Origin: a bacterium | GTDB taxonomy: Bacteria; Planctomycetota; UBA1135; UBA2386 | DNA: 64,000 bases | NCBI GenBank assembly: GCA_024743115.1 | Contig: JANSXC010000009.1 | Coordinates: 1 to 64,000, forward strand | Direction of reading: 5' to 3' | Shown here: positions 45,611-54,831 of the stretch, one piece after another | Position numbering within the stretch: the stretch's first letter is position 1 | How the letters are laid out: each line of letters opens with the position of its first letter | Notes under the pieces: generated by a model | Databases searched by the model: none | Told to the model about the DNA's origin: nothing | What the model saw: the letters and a program-made list of their open reading frames with translations, nothing else | Program-made: the position numbers and the translations under genes

Positions 45611-46843
45611 ATGACGGGGTCGAGATCACACGTTCTCCGATTCGCGATGGCCTTCACGGGCATGGTGCTCGCCTTCGCGAACGCCCAGACCCAACTCGCG
45701 TCGGCGCGGGTCGGCACGGACCCCTACACCGGTGGCGAGAAAGCGAACCTCGAGCGCGCCCGCTACGCGTCGCTGGGGCCGTTCGAGTTCGGGAATGCCC
45801 ACACGACGACCACGATCGAAGCGCTGCTCGGCGACGAGCGGCTGCACTGGATCGAAACCGAGCACTTCCACCTCGGCTGCGCACTGTCGGAGCTCAGCCT
45901 CAAGCGCGGCGACAAGCAGTGGATCAAGAGCGTCAAGGCAGAGCTGAAGCGGTTGCGTGAGCGCCTGCCCACGATCAAAAAGTCGGTGCGCAGGCTCGAC
46001 CCGTGGCTGCGCGCGCACCTGATCGCACAACGTCTCGAGGACCTCTACGCCAAGGTGCAGACGGACCTCGGCTGGAACGGCCGCAAGTTCCCCGAGAAGC
46101 CGATGAACCCGGCCGATGCCGCGAGCTACATGGGCAAAGGGCCCTATCTGGGCATGCAGCAGAAATACGCCGTGCTCATCGTGCGGCGCGGCGCGAGCCT
46201 CGCGCGCTACACGCGCGCCCATGCCAGCGGCGAAACACGCGAGCCGTTCCGCTTCCATGCACCGGGCGTCGGCACGCTCGTGTTCGTGATCGCCGAGGAA
46301 TCGAGCGAGGGCCTGATGGGCAACGACCAGGCGCTGCACAGCCAGCTCGCCTACAACGTTGCGGTCAACCTGATCAACGGCTACCGCTCCTACGGCCACG
46401 ACCTGCCCCCGTGGCTCACGTTCGGCATTGCGCACCACTACTCGCGCCAGGTGTCGCCGCGTTATCCCGCCTACGAGCGCAAGGGCGACGGTGACGAAGA
46501 GGACTCCTCGTTCTGGAAGTGGGACGAGCGCGCGCGCGGCCTGCTGAAGCACGACGTGTTCGAATCCCTGACGGATCTGTTCCTGCGTGAACGGATTGCG
46601 AACTTCGACATGGAGCAGCACATCCAGGCCTGGAGCCTCGTCGACTTCCTGATGCGAGAACGCCCGAAAGAACTCGGCATGCTCGTGCACGGGCTCAAGG
46701 CGCCCTTCCACCAACAGCACAAACTGCCATCCCACAAGGAATTGCTCGCCCGCCAGGACGAATGCGTCAAGGCGGCATTCGACCTGACCGTAGAGGAGCT
46801 CGAGGCAGTCTGGCGGAAGGGCGCCACGAAACGCCGCCGCTGA
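45611..46843 (+). CDS. Exported peptidase-MA-like protein lacking the zinc motif
   Basis: 410 residues from ATG 45611 (signal peptide VLRFAMAFTGMVLAFANAQ). It shares features with DUF1570/peptidase-MA proteins: a HWIETEHFHLGCALSE block near the N-terminus, SQLAYNVAVNLINGYRSYGH, and LPPWLTFGIAHHYSRQVSPR in place of the usual 'PxWLxEGxA' strand. No HExxH is present. It could be a catalytically dead homologue with a binding or scaffold role. A 213-nt gap without a recognised feature follows. Confidence 0.65.
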   Translation: MTGSRSHVLRFAMAFTGMVLAFANAQTQLASARVGTDPYTGGEKANLERARYASLGPFEFGNAHTTTTIEALLGDERLHWIETEHFHLGCALSELSLKRGDKQWIKSVKAELKRLRERLPTIKKSVRRLDPWLRAHLIAQRLEDLYAKVQTDLGWNGRKFPEKPMNPADAASYMGKGPYLGMQQKYAVLIVRRGASLARYTRAHASGETREPFRFHAPGVGTLVFVIAEESSEGLMGNDQALHSQLAYNVAVNLINGYRSYGHDLPPWLTFGIAHHYSRQVSPRYPAYERKGDGDEEDSSFWKWDERARGLLKHDVFESLTDLFLRERIANFDMEQHIQAWSLVDFLMRERPKELGMLVHGLKAPFHQQHKLPSHKELLARQDECVKAAFDLTVEELEAVWRKGATKRRR

Positions 46844-47056
46844 GAACCCGGTGTTCGGGCGAAGCGCCTGCCACCCCAGTCGTTTCCCTCGTTCGCGGCA
46901 TGGTCCTTGCTCTCGACCCGGTCCAAATCGGTCTCACCGAGGGGCTGCGCAGCAGCCACGTGGTCCGCTACCATTCGTCCGCACGCCTTCGGGAATCCTT
47001 CTCGTCCGTCCGTGCAATTCCCCTCCCTCCGAAGGAGCCATAGGAGCCTGGCACTC

Positions 47057-48121
47057 ATGTCGAGGTCTGTCGTGTTCTGTCACGTTCTCAGCGCTGTCCT
47101 GCTGACGACGACTCTCCTGTCCGCACAATGCCCACGACCGCGCAGCGGCGGCGGCGGCAGCAGCACCCCGGGTCAGAGCCCGAGTGGTGTGCCCGGCCCG
47201 TCGACTCCCGGCCCCGGCGGCCCGTCGACCCCCGGCCCCGGCGGCCCCAGCCAGCCCGGCCCGAGCGACCCCGGCACCGGCCCGACGACGGGCGGCCCGA
47301 GCGGTCCGTCGGCTCCCGGTTTCGGCCCGACGACGGGTGGTCCCGGCGGCGGCCCCGCCGCGGCAGCTCGCCCGGGTCGCACCGGCGCGCGCGGCGCGGT
47401 GATGACGTTCGCACGCGGCCGCACCTCGAAGGACCGGCTCAAGATGGATTGGGAACACCCGGTGCCCGCGGAACGCGGTGAGGGCACATCGGCTGCCGGC
47501 GCGCTGCCGCTCGCCGATGCGCTCGCCCAACTCTGGGGCGACGACACCCGGCCGCTGCTCGTGCTGCGCGAGTGCAACCTCTGCCAAGGCTCGGACCGAG
47601 CGCTGCTGAACGTGTCGCTCAACAATGATCGCACCAAGCTGCTCGCCAGCTGGTTCCGCGTCGTGAAGCTGCCCCCGCACGTGACGCAGGAGTCGCACCC
47701 GTTCTACAACGTCTTCGCAGGCCAGGGATTCGAGGGCGCGCTGCCGCACTTCTACCTGCTCTCGTCGCCGACGAGCAAGCCAGTCGCGTTCACCGGCCGC
47801 CCGACGCAGGGCCGCCTGCTCGCGTCGATGACCGGCATCATCAAGGAGCGCTACCAACTCGACCCGAAGCGCGCGATCAAGAAGTGGCTGGCGCTGCTCG
47901 ACAAGTTCGACATGCTCGACGCGCAGCGCAAGCGCGTGAAAGAGCAGTGGCGGGAAGCGCGCGCCGAGAAGGGTCCGCGGAGTTCACGCGCCAAGAAGCT
48001 GCAAGCCAAGCTCGACAAGATCGAGAAGGACCGCGCCCGACTGCTCAACCATGAGAAGAAGGTGCGCAACCTGGTGCTGCACCCGTTCCCGAAGGGCGAG
48101 AAGATCGCCGCCGCGAAGTAA
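47057..48121 (+). CDS. Exported protein with a Pro/Gly collagen-like linker and thioredoxin-like domain
   Basis: 354 residues from ATG 47057 (AGGAG about 11 nt upstream). A signal peptide (VLSAVLLTTTLLSAQ) leads to a ~90-residue Pro/Gly/Ser/Thr linker with PSTPGPGG-type repeats. The following domain holds RPLLVLRECNLCQGSDRALL, with a CxxC pair as in thioredoxin-like folds, then LPHFYLLSSPTSKPVAFTGR. The last ~70 residues are a Lys/Arg-rich coiled coil. The long flexible linker suggests it reaches across a matrix or cell wall. A redox role is inferred from the CxxC alone. Confidence 0.65.
   Translation: MSRSVVFCHVLSAVLLTTTLLSAQCPRPRSGGGGSSTPGQSPSGVPGPSTPGPGGPSTPGPGGPSQPGPSDPGTGPTTGGPSGPSAPGFGPTTGGPGGGPAAAARPGRTGARGAVMTFARGRTSKDRLKMDWEHPVPAERGEGTSAAGALPLADALAQLWGDDTRPLLVLRECNLCQGSDRALLNVSLNNDRTKLLASWFRVVKLPPHVTQESHPFYNVFAGQGFEGALPHFYLLSSPTSKPVAFTGRPTQGRLLASMTGIIKERYQLDPKRAIKKWLALLDKFDMLDAQRKRVKEQWREARAEKGPRSSRAKKLQAKLDKIEKDRARLLNHEKKVRNLVLHPFPKGEKIAAAK
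47197..47244 (+). repeat. Two tandem 24-bp units coding PSTPGPGG
   Basis: Units at 47197-47220 and 47221-47244 differ at one base. Later, near 47279 and 47327, a GGCCCGACGACGGG stretch is also repeated. These repeats code the linker of the gene at 47057 and could expand or contract by slippage. Confidence 0.7.
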
Positions 48122-48161
48122 CCGCGCACGGGCTGCGGACTAGCGGCATCGGCCTCGAAGA

Positions 48162-48189
48162 GCCGTTTCGCGCCCGGGCGCGAAACGGC
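48162..48189 (+). terminator. Perfect 28-bp palindrome, terminator or operator
   Basis: GCCGTTTCGCGCCC is followed directly by its exact reverse complement, with no spacer, 40 nt after a stop codon and 33 nt before the next ATG. It may act as a terminator hairpin or as a dimer-binding site for the next gene. Confidence 0.5.
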
Positions 48190-48222
48190 GCCAGGCCCAC
48201 GACGCACCCCGAGGAACGCATC

Positions 48223-49632
48223 ATGACTCGACATCGCCTGGCCGGTGGCATCGCTACCTTGGTCGCAATCGCCGCCCCTTGTTCGGCCCAACTGCAGGCC
48301 ACCCTCGAGACCCCGACGACGCCTGGCCCGGCGCTGCTCGAGTTCGGCTACGGCTACGACACGAATCGCGGCGTCACGGTGCTGTTCGCGGGCGACCGGC
48401 TCGGCCTGTTCCGCAACGACGTCTACGAGTGGGACGGCGCCAACTGGAGCAACCCCAACGTCGCATCGCGTCCCGGTCCACGCGGTCGCCCGACGCTCGG
48501 TTTCGATGAGGCGCGCAACGAGATGCTCGTGTTCGGCGGAGTCACGAACAACGGCACGTTCCTCTCGGACACACTCACGTATGACGGCGCGGCGTTCACG
48601 CAGCGCACCGTCGGCATCCGTCCCGGCCCACGCAGCGGCGCCGCCATGGCCTACGACCCGAACCGCCAGGTCGTCGTGCTCTTCGGTGGCTTCGTCTCCT
48701 CGGGTCAGGACAACGACGAAACCTGGGAGTGGAACGGCAACTCGTGGACGTCGCGCCCGCTCACGCCGCGACCACCGGCACGCGGCGCCCACCGGATGAC
48801 GTGGGACCCGACCCGCGATGCAATCGTGATGTTCGGCGGCTTCCGGACGCCACTGCTCGACACGGTCGACGACACCTGGCAGTACGACGGGACGGCATGG
48901 ACGACGATCCCGTCGGCCACGACTCCGACCAAGCGCTGCGACCAGGCGCTCGCGTTCGACGCGGTCCGCGGCAAGCTCGTGATGTACGGCGGCCTCACCG
49001 CGTTCCAGCAGCCGGGCAACATCCCGGTCACGCTCGGTGACTTCTGGGTGCTCGACAGCAACGGCTGGCAGAGCAAGAGCGTTGCCGGGCTACCGTCCTC
49101 GCGCTCGTATCCCGCGGGCGTCTGGGACGCGACGAACGAACAGTTCGTGGTTCACGGCGGTTTCTCGAGCGCGACGACGTTCTCGGACACCTACACGTTC
49201 GAGAGCGCCTCCCCCGCCGACATGCAGGCCTACGGCGCCGGCTGCCCCGGCAGCAACGGCGTGCCGGCGCTGGCGCCCGGGTCGCTGCCGTGGACCGGCA
49301 GCTACTACGACGTCAACCTGACGAACGGCCCCGGCGGTGCCGTCGCATTCATGGTGCTCGGACTCTCCGACACGATCTGGAACGGCCAGCCCATCCCCGT
49401 CGACCTCACGTCGGTCGGACTCGCCGGTTGCCAGGCATGGCTCAGCTCCGACGTGACCGCGCTCTTCGTCGTCGTCAACGGCGAGGCCTCCTGGGGCCTC
49501 AACGTCTGCACCTGCCCGTGGGCCGTCGGCATCGACTACTCGCTGCAGGCCGTGATCCTCGACCCAGCCGCGCCGAACCAGCTCGGTGGCTCGATGACGA
49601 ACGCGCTGCGCGCCACGATCGGCGACTGGTAG
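48223..49632 (+). CDS. Secreted kelch-repeat protein with the shared C-terminal domain
   Basis: 469 residues. A signal peptide (LAGGIATLVAIAAPCSAQ) is followed by about six kelch repeats in residues ~30-330: VLFAGDRLGLFRNDVYEWDG, MLVFGGVTNNGTFLSDTLTY, VVLFGGFVSSGQDNDETWEW and IVMFGGFRTPLLDTVDDTWQ. Together they form a propeller. The end (AYGAGCPGSNGVPALAPGSL, then LPVDL-type strand IPVDLTSVGLAGCQAWL, then TNALRATIGDW) is a canonical copy of the shared domain. It is a likely ligand-binding or adhesion protein at the surface. Confidence 0.84.
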   Translation: MTRHRLAGGIATLVAIAAPCSAQLQATLETPTTPGPALLEFGYGYDTNRGVTVLFAGDRLGLFRNDVYEWDGANWSNPNVASRPGPRGRPTLGFDEARNEMLVFGGVTNNGTFLSDTLTYDGAAFTQRTVGIRPGPRSGAAMAYDPNRQVVVLFGGFVSSGQDNDETWEWNGNSWTSRPLTPRPPARGAHRMTWDPTRDAIVMFGGFRTPLLDTVDDTWQYDGTAWTTIPSATTPTKRCDQALAFDAVRGKLVMYGGLTAFQQPGNIPVTLGDFWVLDSNGWQSKSVAGLPSSRSYPAGVWDATNEQFVVHGGFSSATTFSDTYTFESASPADMQAYGAGCPGSNGVPALAPGSLPWTGSYYDVNLTNGPGGAVAFMVLGLSDTIWNGQPIPVDLTSVGLAGCQAWLSSDVTALFVVVNGEASWGLNVCTCPWAVGIDYSLQAVILDPAAPNQLGGSMTNALRATIGDW

Positions 49633-49645
49633 GCCCAGCCGAGGC

Positions 49646-50392
49646 TCAGGACGAGCGCGTGCCGAGCACCGTGCGCTTCGATTCCTGCCGTTTGCCGATC
49701 GCGGTGATGCCGTTGCAGTACTTGCTGACCCGCGTCAGCGTGCACTGATGTCGCGCGAGCAGACTAGTTAGCCAGTGCGGCACGCGCTCGTTGGCCTTGA
49801 CCTCCATGATCGCGAGATGGGCCGGGAACGCGAGCTGCATCGACTGGTGCTGCTCGAGATCGAAGTCGGCCCGCCGCGTGCGCACGAGCGTGTCGAACGT
49901 CAGCCGCATCCCCGGATCGACCGTGTGGCCGACGTAGGCCTGGCGCGTGTATGCGATCACGTTCTTCGGCCGCAGCCGCAGTGACGTGACGAGGTAGTGG
50001 ACCTCGTCCGCGACTTCCTGGTCGATCGGATCATCGAGCTCGAAACGCGTGTCGCCGGAACACATCGCATAAGCGGCATCGAGCGGCAGCTGCAGACGGC
50101 GCTTCTGCACCGTGCGGTTGACGCGCTGCTTGATCTCGACGAACGCGTCGCTGCCGGGCTGATCCGGATAGATCCGGATGCGCAGCTTGCGGCGGAACAG
50201 CAGACCGTCGAGCTTGTTGCGATAGCAGTCGAGATCGGGCGTGTCGAAGTAGAGCGACGCGATCGAGTAGAACCCATGCTTGCCGCCGTGCGGGTCACGC
50301 CCGAGGAAACGCTCGAGGTCGGCCTTGAGCGTCGGCAACGACGCGACGGGGACCGCGTACTTGATCTCGTAGCGGTTGAATCGGCGGATCAC
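49646..50392 (-). CDS. VTC-domain polyphosphate polymerase-like protein
   Basis: 248 residues from a GTG at 50392 that overlaps the upstream stop (GTGA) and has GGAGG 7 nt before it. VTC-domain features: RRFNRYEIKYAV near the N-terminus, GFYSIASLYFDTPDLDCYRN, FRRKLRIRIYPD (the Arg pair of the tunnel), DAFVEIKQRVNRTVQKRRLQ and LAIMEVKANERVPHWLTSLL. Yeast VTC makes polyphosphate from ATP; many bacterial VTC proteins sit beside DUF4956 and CotH genes, as here, and their product is not settled. No signal peptide: the domain should be cytoplasmic. Confidence 0.87.
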   Translation of the reverse strand: MIRRFNRYEIKYAVPVASLPTLKADLERFLGRDPHGGKHGFYSIASLYFDTPDLDCYRNKLDGLLFRRKLRIRIYPDQPGSDAFVEIKQRVNRTVQKRRLQLPLDAAYAMCSGDTRFELDDPIDQEVADEVHYLVTSLRLRPKNVIAYTRQAYVGHTVDPGMRLTFDTLVRTRRADFDLEQHQSMQLAFPAHLAIMEVKANERVPHWLTSLLARHQCTLTRVSKYCNGITAIGKRQESKRTVLGTRSS

Positions 50393-51045
50393 GGCGACAC
50401 CTCCACGCGGTCGAGTCGAAAGCCCCGGGTTCGGAACCTCTGAGCCTGCCGCTCCCACTTCTTGAACATCTCGGGCGACGCCCGCACCTCGACGAATACC
50501 TCACCACCCGGCGGCACGACGCGCTCGAAGGAGAACTCGGCACCGGGCTCGAAATCGAACTTCTCCGGCGCCCCCGCCGGATCCCGCACGGCACCCTGAG
50601 CCGCCCGATTGCTGGTGAGGAAGGCCCGAACGGTCATCGCGGCCGTGGAACCGTTCTTCAAGAACAGCGCGGCAGGATCCGTCCCCATCGTCCATCGCCC
50701 GCCGTCGAATCCGACCGCGAAACACCTGCCGGGCGCGACCGGTACGAGCGCCGAAGGGCCGATCTCGACACCGCGCCCCCGCGCCGTCGCCAGCACCTTC
50801 TCCGCGAGCGCCCACTCGGACTGACGCACCGCGACCTTCAACGCGTCGCCGAGCCAGAGCCCGGCCTTGCGTTCGGGACCGTCGCCCGCAATCCGCAGCA
50901 GGTAGTCGATCTCGGCGAGATCGCGAGCCCGCGGATCCTCGAGGTCCCACCACATCGGCTGCCGAATCCACGCGAAGAACGCGAAGAACAGACCGATCGC
51001 GAGCACGAGGTACAGGAAGCCGAAGGAGGGACCGCGAAGCCGCAT
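50389..51045 (-). CDS. Membrane-anchored protein of unknown function in the VTC cluster
   Basis: 218 residues. One N-terminal membrane helix (GFLYLVLAIGLFFAFFAWIR) and an exported domain; the second half is beta-rich (APGRCFAVGFDGGRWTMGTD, then GGEVFVEVRASPEMFKKWER). I do not recognise the family. It lies between the DUF4956 gene (46-nt gap) and the VTC gene (4-nt overlap), so it is probably part of the same complex. Confidence 0.65.
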   Translation of the reverse strand: MRLRGPSFGFLYLVLAIGLFFAFFAWIRQPMWWDLEDPRARDLAEIDYLLRIAGDGPERKAGLWLGDALKVAVRQSEWALAEKVLATARGRGVEIGPSALVPVAPGRCFAVGFDGGRWTMGTDPAALFLKNGSTAAMTVRAFLTSNRAAQGAVRDPAGAPEKFDFEPGAEFSFERVVPPGGEVFVEVRASPEMFKKWERQAQRFRTRGFRLDRVEVSP

Positions 51046-51091
51046 CGCACCGAGTCGTTGGAGAACGGATCGATTCAGAGATTCGAATCGA

Positions 51092-51820
51092 TCACAGATC
51101 GATCTGCTGCTGCCCCTCGATCAGGCTGACCTTCTTGTCGCCGTTGAGACGCCGGACTTCCTGGAGGAACTTGCCGCTGTCGAACTTGCCGTGAATTGTC
51201 GTGCTGTAGGCGAGCTGCAGCGTCCCGGTGCCCGGCATCGACTCCATGCTGATCAGGTAGTGCTCCTGGAACGTCTTGTCGAAGAGCTCCCCGAACAACT
51301 TCTCCGGATCTGCATCGGGGTCCACTTCCGCGAGCAGGATGCGTTCGCGCACCGTGCGGGCGAAGAAGTTGAAGTAGTGCATCAGGAACACGAAGCCGGC
51401 GATCGTGAACGTCGCGAACACGGCCATCAGATAGAAGCGTGTCCCGCACGACATGCCGACGGCCATCGCCCAGAACACGAAGCCGACGTCCCGACTCTCC
51501 TTGACTGCGTTGCGGAAGCGCACGATCGACAGCGCCCCGACGAGGGAGAACGCTCGCGCGATGTTGCTGCCGATCACGAGCATGATCACGGCCACGACGA
51601 CGGCCATGAGCACGTACGTCTGCACGTTGCCTTGCGAGTACGAGATGCCCTTGTGCGTCGTCTGATAGGTCTTGCCGATCACGAGCGACAGCCCGAACGA
51701 CAGACACAGCACGATCACGATGTCCCAGGTCGTGAAGACGCCGGTGAAATCACCGATCGCGTTGACGTCCTGGCTGAGAAGCTCGTTGAGGCCTTGGGGA
51801 ACGAGATTGAGAAGCGTCAT
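51092..51820 (-). CDS. DUF4956 membrane protein
   Basis: 242 residues from ATG 51820; ATG 51859 is possible. Four membrane segments are visible (WDIVIVLCLSFGLSLVIGKT, VLMAVVVAVIMLVIGSNIA, FVFWAMAVGMSCGTRFYLMA and VFATFTIAGFVFLMHYF), with the conserved cytoplasmic-side motif FSLVGALSIVRFRNAVKESR between them, then a ~90-residue soluble tail. DUF4956 proteins recur next to VTC and CotH genes; a channel or scaffold for the product of VTC is a reasonable guess. First gene of the minus-strand operon, divergent from CotH. Confidence 0.86.
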   Translation of the reverse strand: MTLLNLVPQGLNELLSQDVNAIGDFTGVFTTWDIVIVLCLSFGLSLVIGKTYQTTHKGISYSQGNVQTYVLMAVVVAVIMLVIGSNIARAFSLVGALSIVRFRNAVKESRDVGFVFWAMAVGMSCGTRFYLMAVFATFTIAGFVFLMHYFNFFARTVRERILLAEVDPDADPEKLFGELFDKTFQEHYLISMESMPGTGTLQLAYSTTIHGKFDSGKFLQEVRRLNGDKKVSLIEGQQQIDL

Positions 51821-52045
51821 ATTCTGAATCGAGTCACGGGCGAACCGTGAAGAATCCATACCTCACGCAATCTTCGCGCGAAAGGAATCCGTCAGGAAGC
51901 GGAACCCGCACCGGGCCGTACGAGACCCGAACCCCCCGTCGCAGCGCCGCAATGGCGATGCCATCGGCGGCTGGGGACGCCCCATCGCACCCGGCGTGTT
52001 TCACTTGCCTGACGCGGTCTGTATCGTCGAAAGACGCCTCCGGAC

Positions 52046-54781
52046 ATGACGAGCAGTCTCTACAAACTCTGGCGCCTGCCCTTCCGATACGCGATCTGGC
52101 TGGTGGTCCCGCTGCAGGTCGTGATGATCCTCGTCGCCCACCGGGGCTGGGTCCACTACCGCCGCAACCTCGAATGCCGCTACAAACCGGACCGTTCGCC
52201 CCCGTTCGAGGTCGACCAGTGGCGCTACTTCACGAAGAAGGAACTCGAGCGCAGTCTTTACCGGACGTTCGCACCGGACGTGCCTGCGGGCGACCTCGAC
52301 ACCCTCTCCCTCACGATCGACGGCCGTCATCTCGGTGAGCTCAACGCCGACCTGCCCGACAGCGGCAAGACGACCTACTACCCCGCGACGCTCACGGTCG
52401 ACGGCAAGCCCCACCGCATCAAGACGCGGTACATGGGCGACAACCACTGGCATTGGCTCTACCCGCAGAAGTCGTGGAAGATCAAGTGCCGTGGCGTCGA
52501 CCCGATCCGCGACCGCGCGACCTTCAATCTCAAGAATCCACCGGACCCGACCGCGATCATCGACCTGATCGCCAACGAGCTGTCGGCGGACATCGGCCTG
52601 ATCTCGCCCGACGTGCACCCGGTCAAGCTGTTCGTGAACGGGGCATACTCCGGCCTGCATCTGTGGTGGGACCGCGCCGACGAGTCGCTGCTGCGGCGGT
52701 TCCGCCGGATGCCGGGCAGCATCTACAGCGGAGATGGCGCGCCGCCGGACAAGAACGGTATCTACAACGTCTTCGTCGACGAGAAGTTCTGGACCAAGGA
52801 CGCCGCGCGCAACGCGGAGCAGGCCGCCGACCGCGCCGACATCCGCAGCCTGATCCTGGCCATCAACGAGTTCGACGCGCCGACGTTCCACGCGTTCGTG
52901 ACGGAATTCGTCGACCTCGACCAGTTCGCGAAGTTCACGGCCGTCGACCGCCTGTTCGGCGGTGAACACCACGACCACTGCCACAATCACAAGGTCTACT
53001 TCGACCCCTACCGGGGCCGGTTCGAACCGATCCAGTGGGACTTCGCGTTCTGGATGATGCACCGCCGCTACCCCGGCATCGACCAGGCCCTGAACCCGCT
53101 ACTGATGCGGGTCCGCGAGCACCCCGCGTTCGAGCTCGCGATCCAGCGCGAGCTCGCGAAACTGCTCGAACGCGTGACACCCGAACGGCTGGCCGAGCGC
53201 GTCGAGACCGCTGCGGCTTCGATCCGCAGCGCGCTGCACGCGGACGGCTTTCGCGACACGCGCGACCACAAAGCGTGGCGCAACCTGCGCCTCGCCCTGC
53301 TGCATTCGGCGTTCTACAGCAACGCGGAGTTCGAGAGCCAGGTCAGGTATCTGGTCCGGGGCTTCAAAGGCCGCACCAAGTGGCTGCACTCGCGACTCGC
53401 CGACTGCGGGCTCCAGCTGCGGAGCTCCCATCCCCCGACGGGACCCGCGGTGCTGACGCTACGCTCCACCGGGTTCGTGGGACAGACGATCGAGAACCTG
53501 ACGGCCCGGACTACCGCAGCGAACACAACCGTCGAACTCGTTCGCGATCAGAACCGCAACGGGGTCGCGGACGCGGGGGACCCCGTCGTGGCCACCGCGA
53601 CCAGCACGGCCAACGAGGCCCGGTTCGCGCTCGACTTGAAGGTTCTGCCGGGGCTCAAGAAGGTGCCGCAGGCGTTCACCGAACTCCGCGGCGGCACGCA
53701 GCTCTCGCCCACGCCGCTGGACTACTCGTTCCTGCTGCGCCCGGTGAGCGGCGGCATCACCGCGGTCGAGCTCACGGCGACCAACACCGTGACCGGTGAA
53801 CCCGTGGCTCCGGAGGCCGTGGACGAACTGCCTGCGGTCACGTTCGGATCGAACGAGAGCGCCCACTCGCTGCACCCGTGGGACCTGACGCCGCAGCCAG
53901 CAGAACGCACGCTCGACGTCGGCCCTGGTGAAGTCGTGCTGACGGAATCGCTGGCCCTGCCGCCAACCACGACGGTCGTGATCAAGCCCGGCACCACGCT
54001 CCGCCTCGGACCGGACGTCAGCGTCGAGTTCCGCGGCAAGGTCCTGGCGCTCGGTACCGAGGAAGAGCCGATCCTGATCGAACCCGCCGACGCCGCTCGC
54101 CCGTGGGGTGTCTTCGCGCTGCACGGCATCGGCACGCGCGGCAGCCGCTTCACGCACTGCCAATGGCGCGACGGCTCGACCGACAAGTTCCGGATGGTGC
54201 TGCGCACCGGCATGGTGAGCATCATCGATACGGCGGACATCGAGATGCAGAACTGCTTCATCGGCCGCAACTTCAAGGGCGATGACGCGCTGCACTGGGG
54301 TTATGTGACCGGCGGCGAGATTCGCGACTGCGAGTTCCGCGGCGCCGCGAGCGACGCGTTCGACATGGACATCGGCAAGGACGTGCGCATCGTCGGCTGC
54401 CGCTTCTACGAGAGCGGCAACGACTCGCTCGACCTCATGACGACCGAGTGTGAGGTGGCGGACTGCCACTTCATCGACGCCGGTGACAAGGGCATCTCGG
54501 TGGGCGAAGGCACACGACTGACGCTGCTACGGTCCTCGTTCGAACGCTGTGTGATCGGCATCGAGATCAAGGACAGCAGCGTGGCCAAGGTCGACGCGGA
54601 AACGCGGTTCAACCGTTGCGGCACGGGGGTCAACCTCTACCGCAAGAACACGCGCTACACGAACGGAGGCACCCTGATCGCGCCGGACCTCTGGGCGATC
54701 GGCTGCGACAAGCCCCTGACAGCGGACAAGCGCTCCACCGTCCACGTCGACAACCTGCACACCTCCGCCGGCCAGAACTGA
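52046..54781 (+). CDS. Membrane-anchored CotH-kinase protein with C-terminal right-handed beta-helix
   Basis: 911 residues. A membrane helix near residues 13-31 (FRYAIWLVVPLQVVMILVA) anchors the protein. The CotH kinase domain (residues ~70-360) has RYMGDNHWHWLYPQKSWKIK (Lys block), LIANELSADIGLISPDVHPV and GGEHHDHCHNHKVYFDPYRG with FEPIQWDFAFWMM (catalytic Asp cluster). A linker with Ig-like segments (to ~620) leads to a parallel beta-helix of about 280 residues (VVIKPGTTLRLGPDVSVEFR, FAMALHG-type turns, SDAFDMDIGKDVRIVGCRF). CotH kinases phosphorylate surface proteins or glycans; the beta-helix may bind the substrate. Confidence 0.87.
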   Translation: MTSSLYKLWRLPFRYAIWLVVPLQVVMILVAHRGWVHYRRNLECRYKPDRSPPFEVDQWRYFTKKELERSLYRTFAPDVPAGDLDTLSLTIDGRHLGELNADLPDSGKTTYYPATLTVDGKPHRIKTRYMGDNHWHWLYPQKSWKIKCRGVDPIRDRATFNLKNPPDPTAIIDLIANELSADIGLISPDVHPVKLFVNGAYSGLHLWWDRADESLLRRFRRMPGSIYSGDGAPPDKNGIYNVFVDEKFWTKDAARNAEQAADRADIRSLILAINEFDAPTFHAFVTEFVDLDQFAKFTAVDRLFGGEHHDHCHNHKVYFDPYRGRFEPIQWDFAFWMMHRRYPGIDQALNPLLMRVREHPAFELAIQRELAKLLERVTPERLAERVETAAASIRSALHADGFRDTRDHKAWRNLRLALLHSAFYSNAEFESQVRYLVRGFKGRTKWLHSRLADCGLQLRSSHPPTGPAVLTLRSTGFVGQTIENLTARTTAANTTVELVRDQNRNGVADAGDPVVATATSTANEARFALDLKVLPGLKKVPQAFTELRGGTQLSPTPLDYSFLLRPVSGGITAVELTATNTVTGEPVAPEAVDELPAVTFGSNESAHSLHPWDLTPQPAERTLDVGPGEVVLTESLALPPTTTVVIKPGTTLRLGPDVSVEFRGKVLALGTEEEPILIEPADAARPWGVFALHGIGTRGSRFTHCQWRDGSTDKFRMVLRTGMVSIIDTADIEMQNCFIGRNFKGDDALHWGYVTGGEIRDCEFRGAASDAFDMDIGKDVRIVGCRFYESGNDSLDLMTTECEVADCHFIDAGDKGISVGEGTRLTLLRSSFERCVIGIEIKDSSVAKVDAETRFNRCGTGVNLYRKNTRYTNGGTLIAPDLWAIGCDKPLTADKRSTVHVDNLHTSAGQN

Positions 54782-54831
54782 GGCCAACGCTGCAGCCCCT
54801 CACCACGGATGCCTACCTGCTACCCGAAAGC

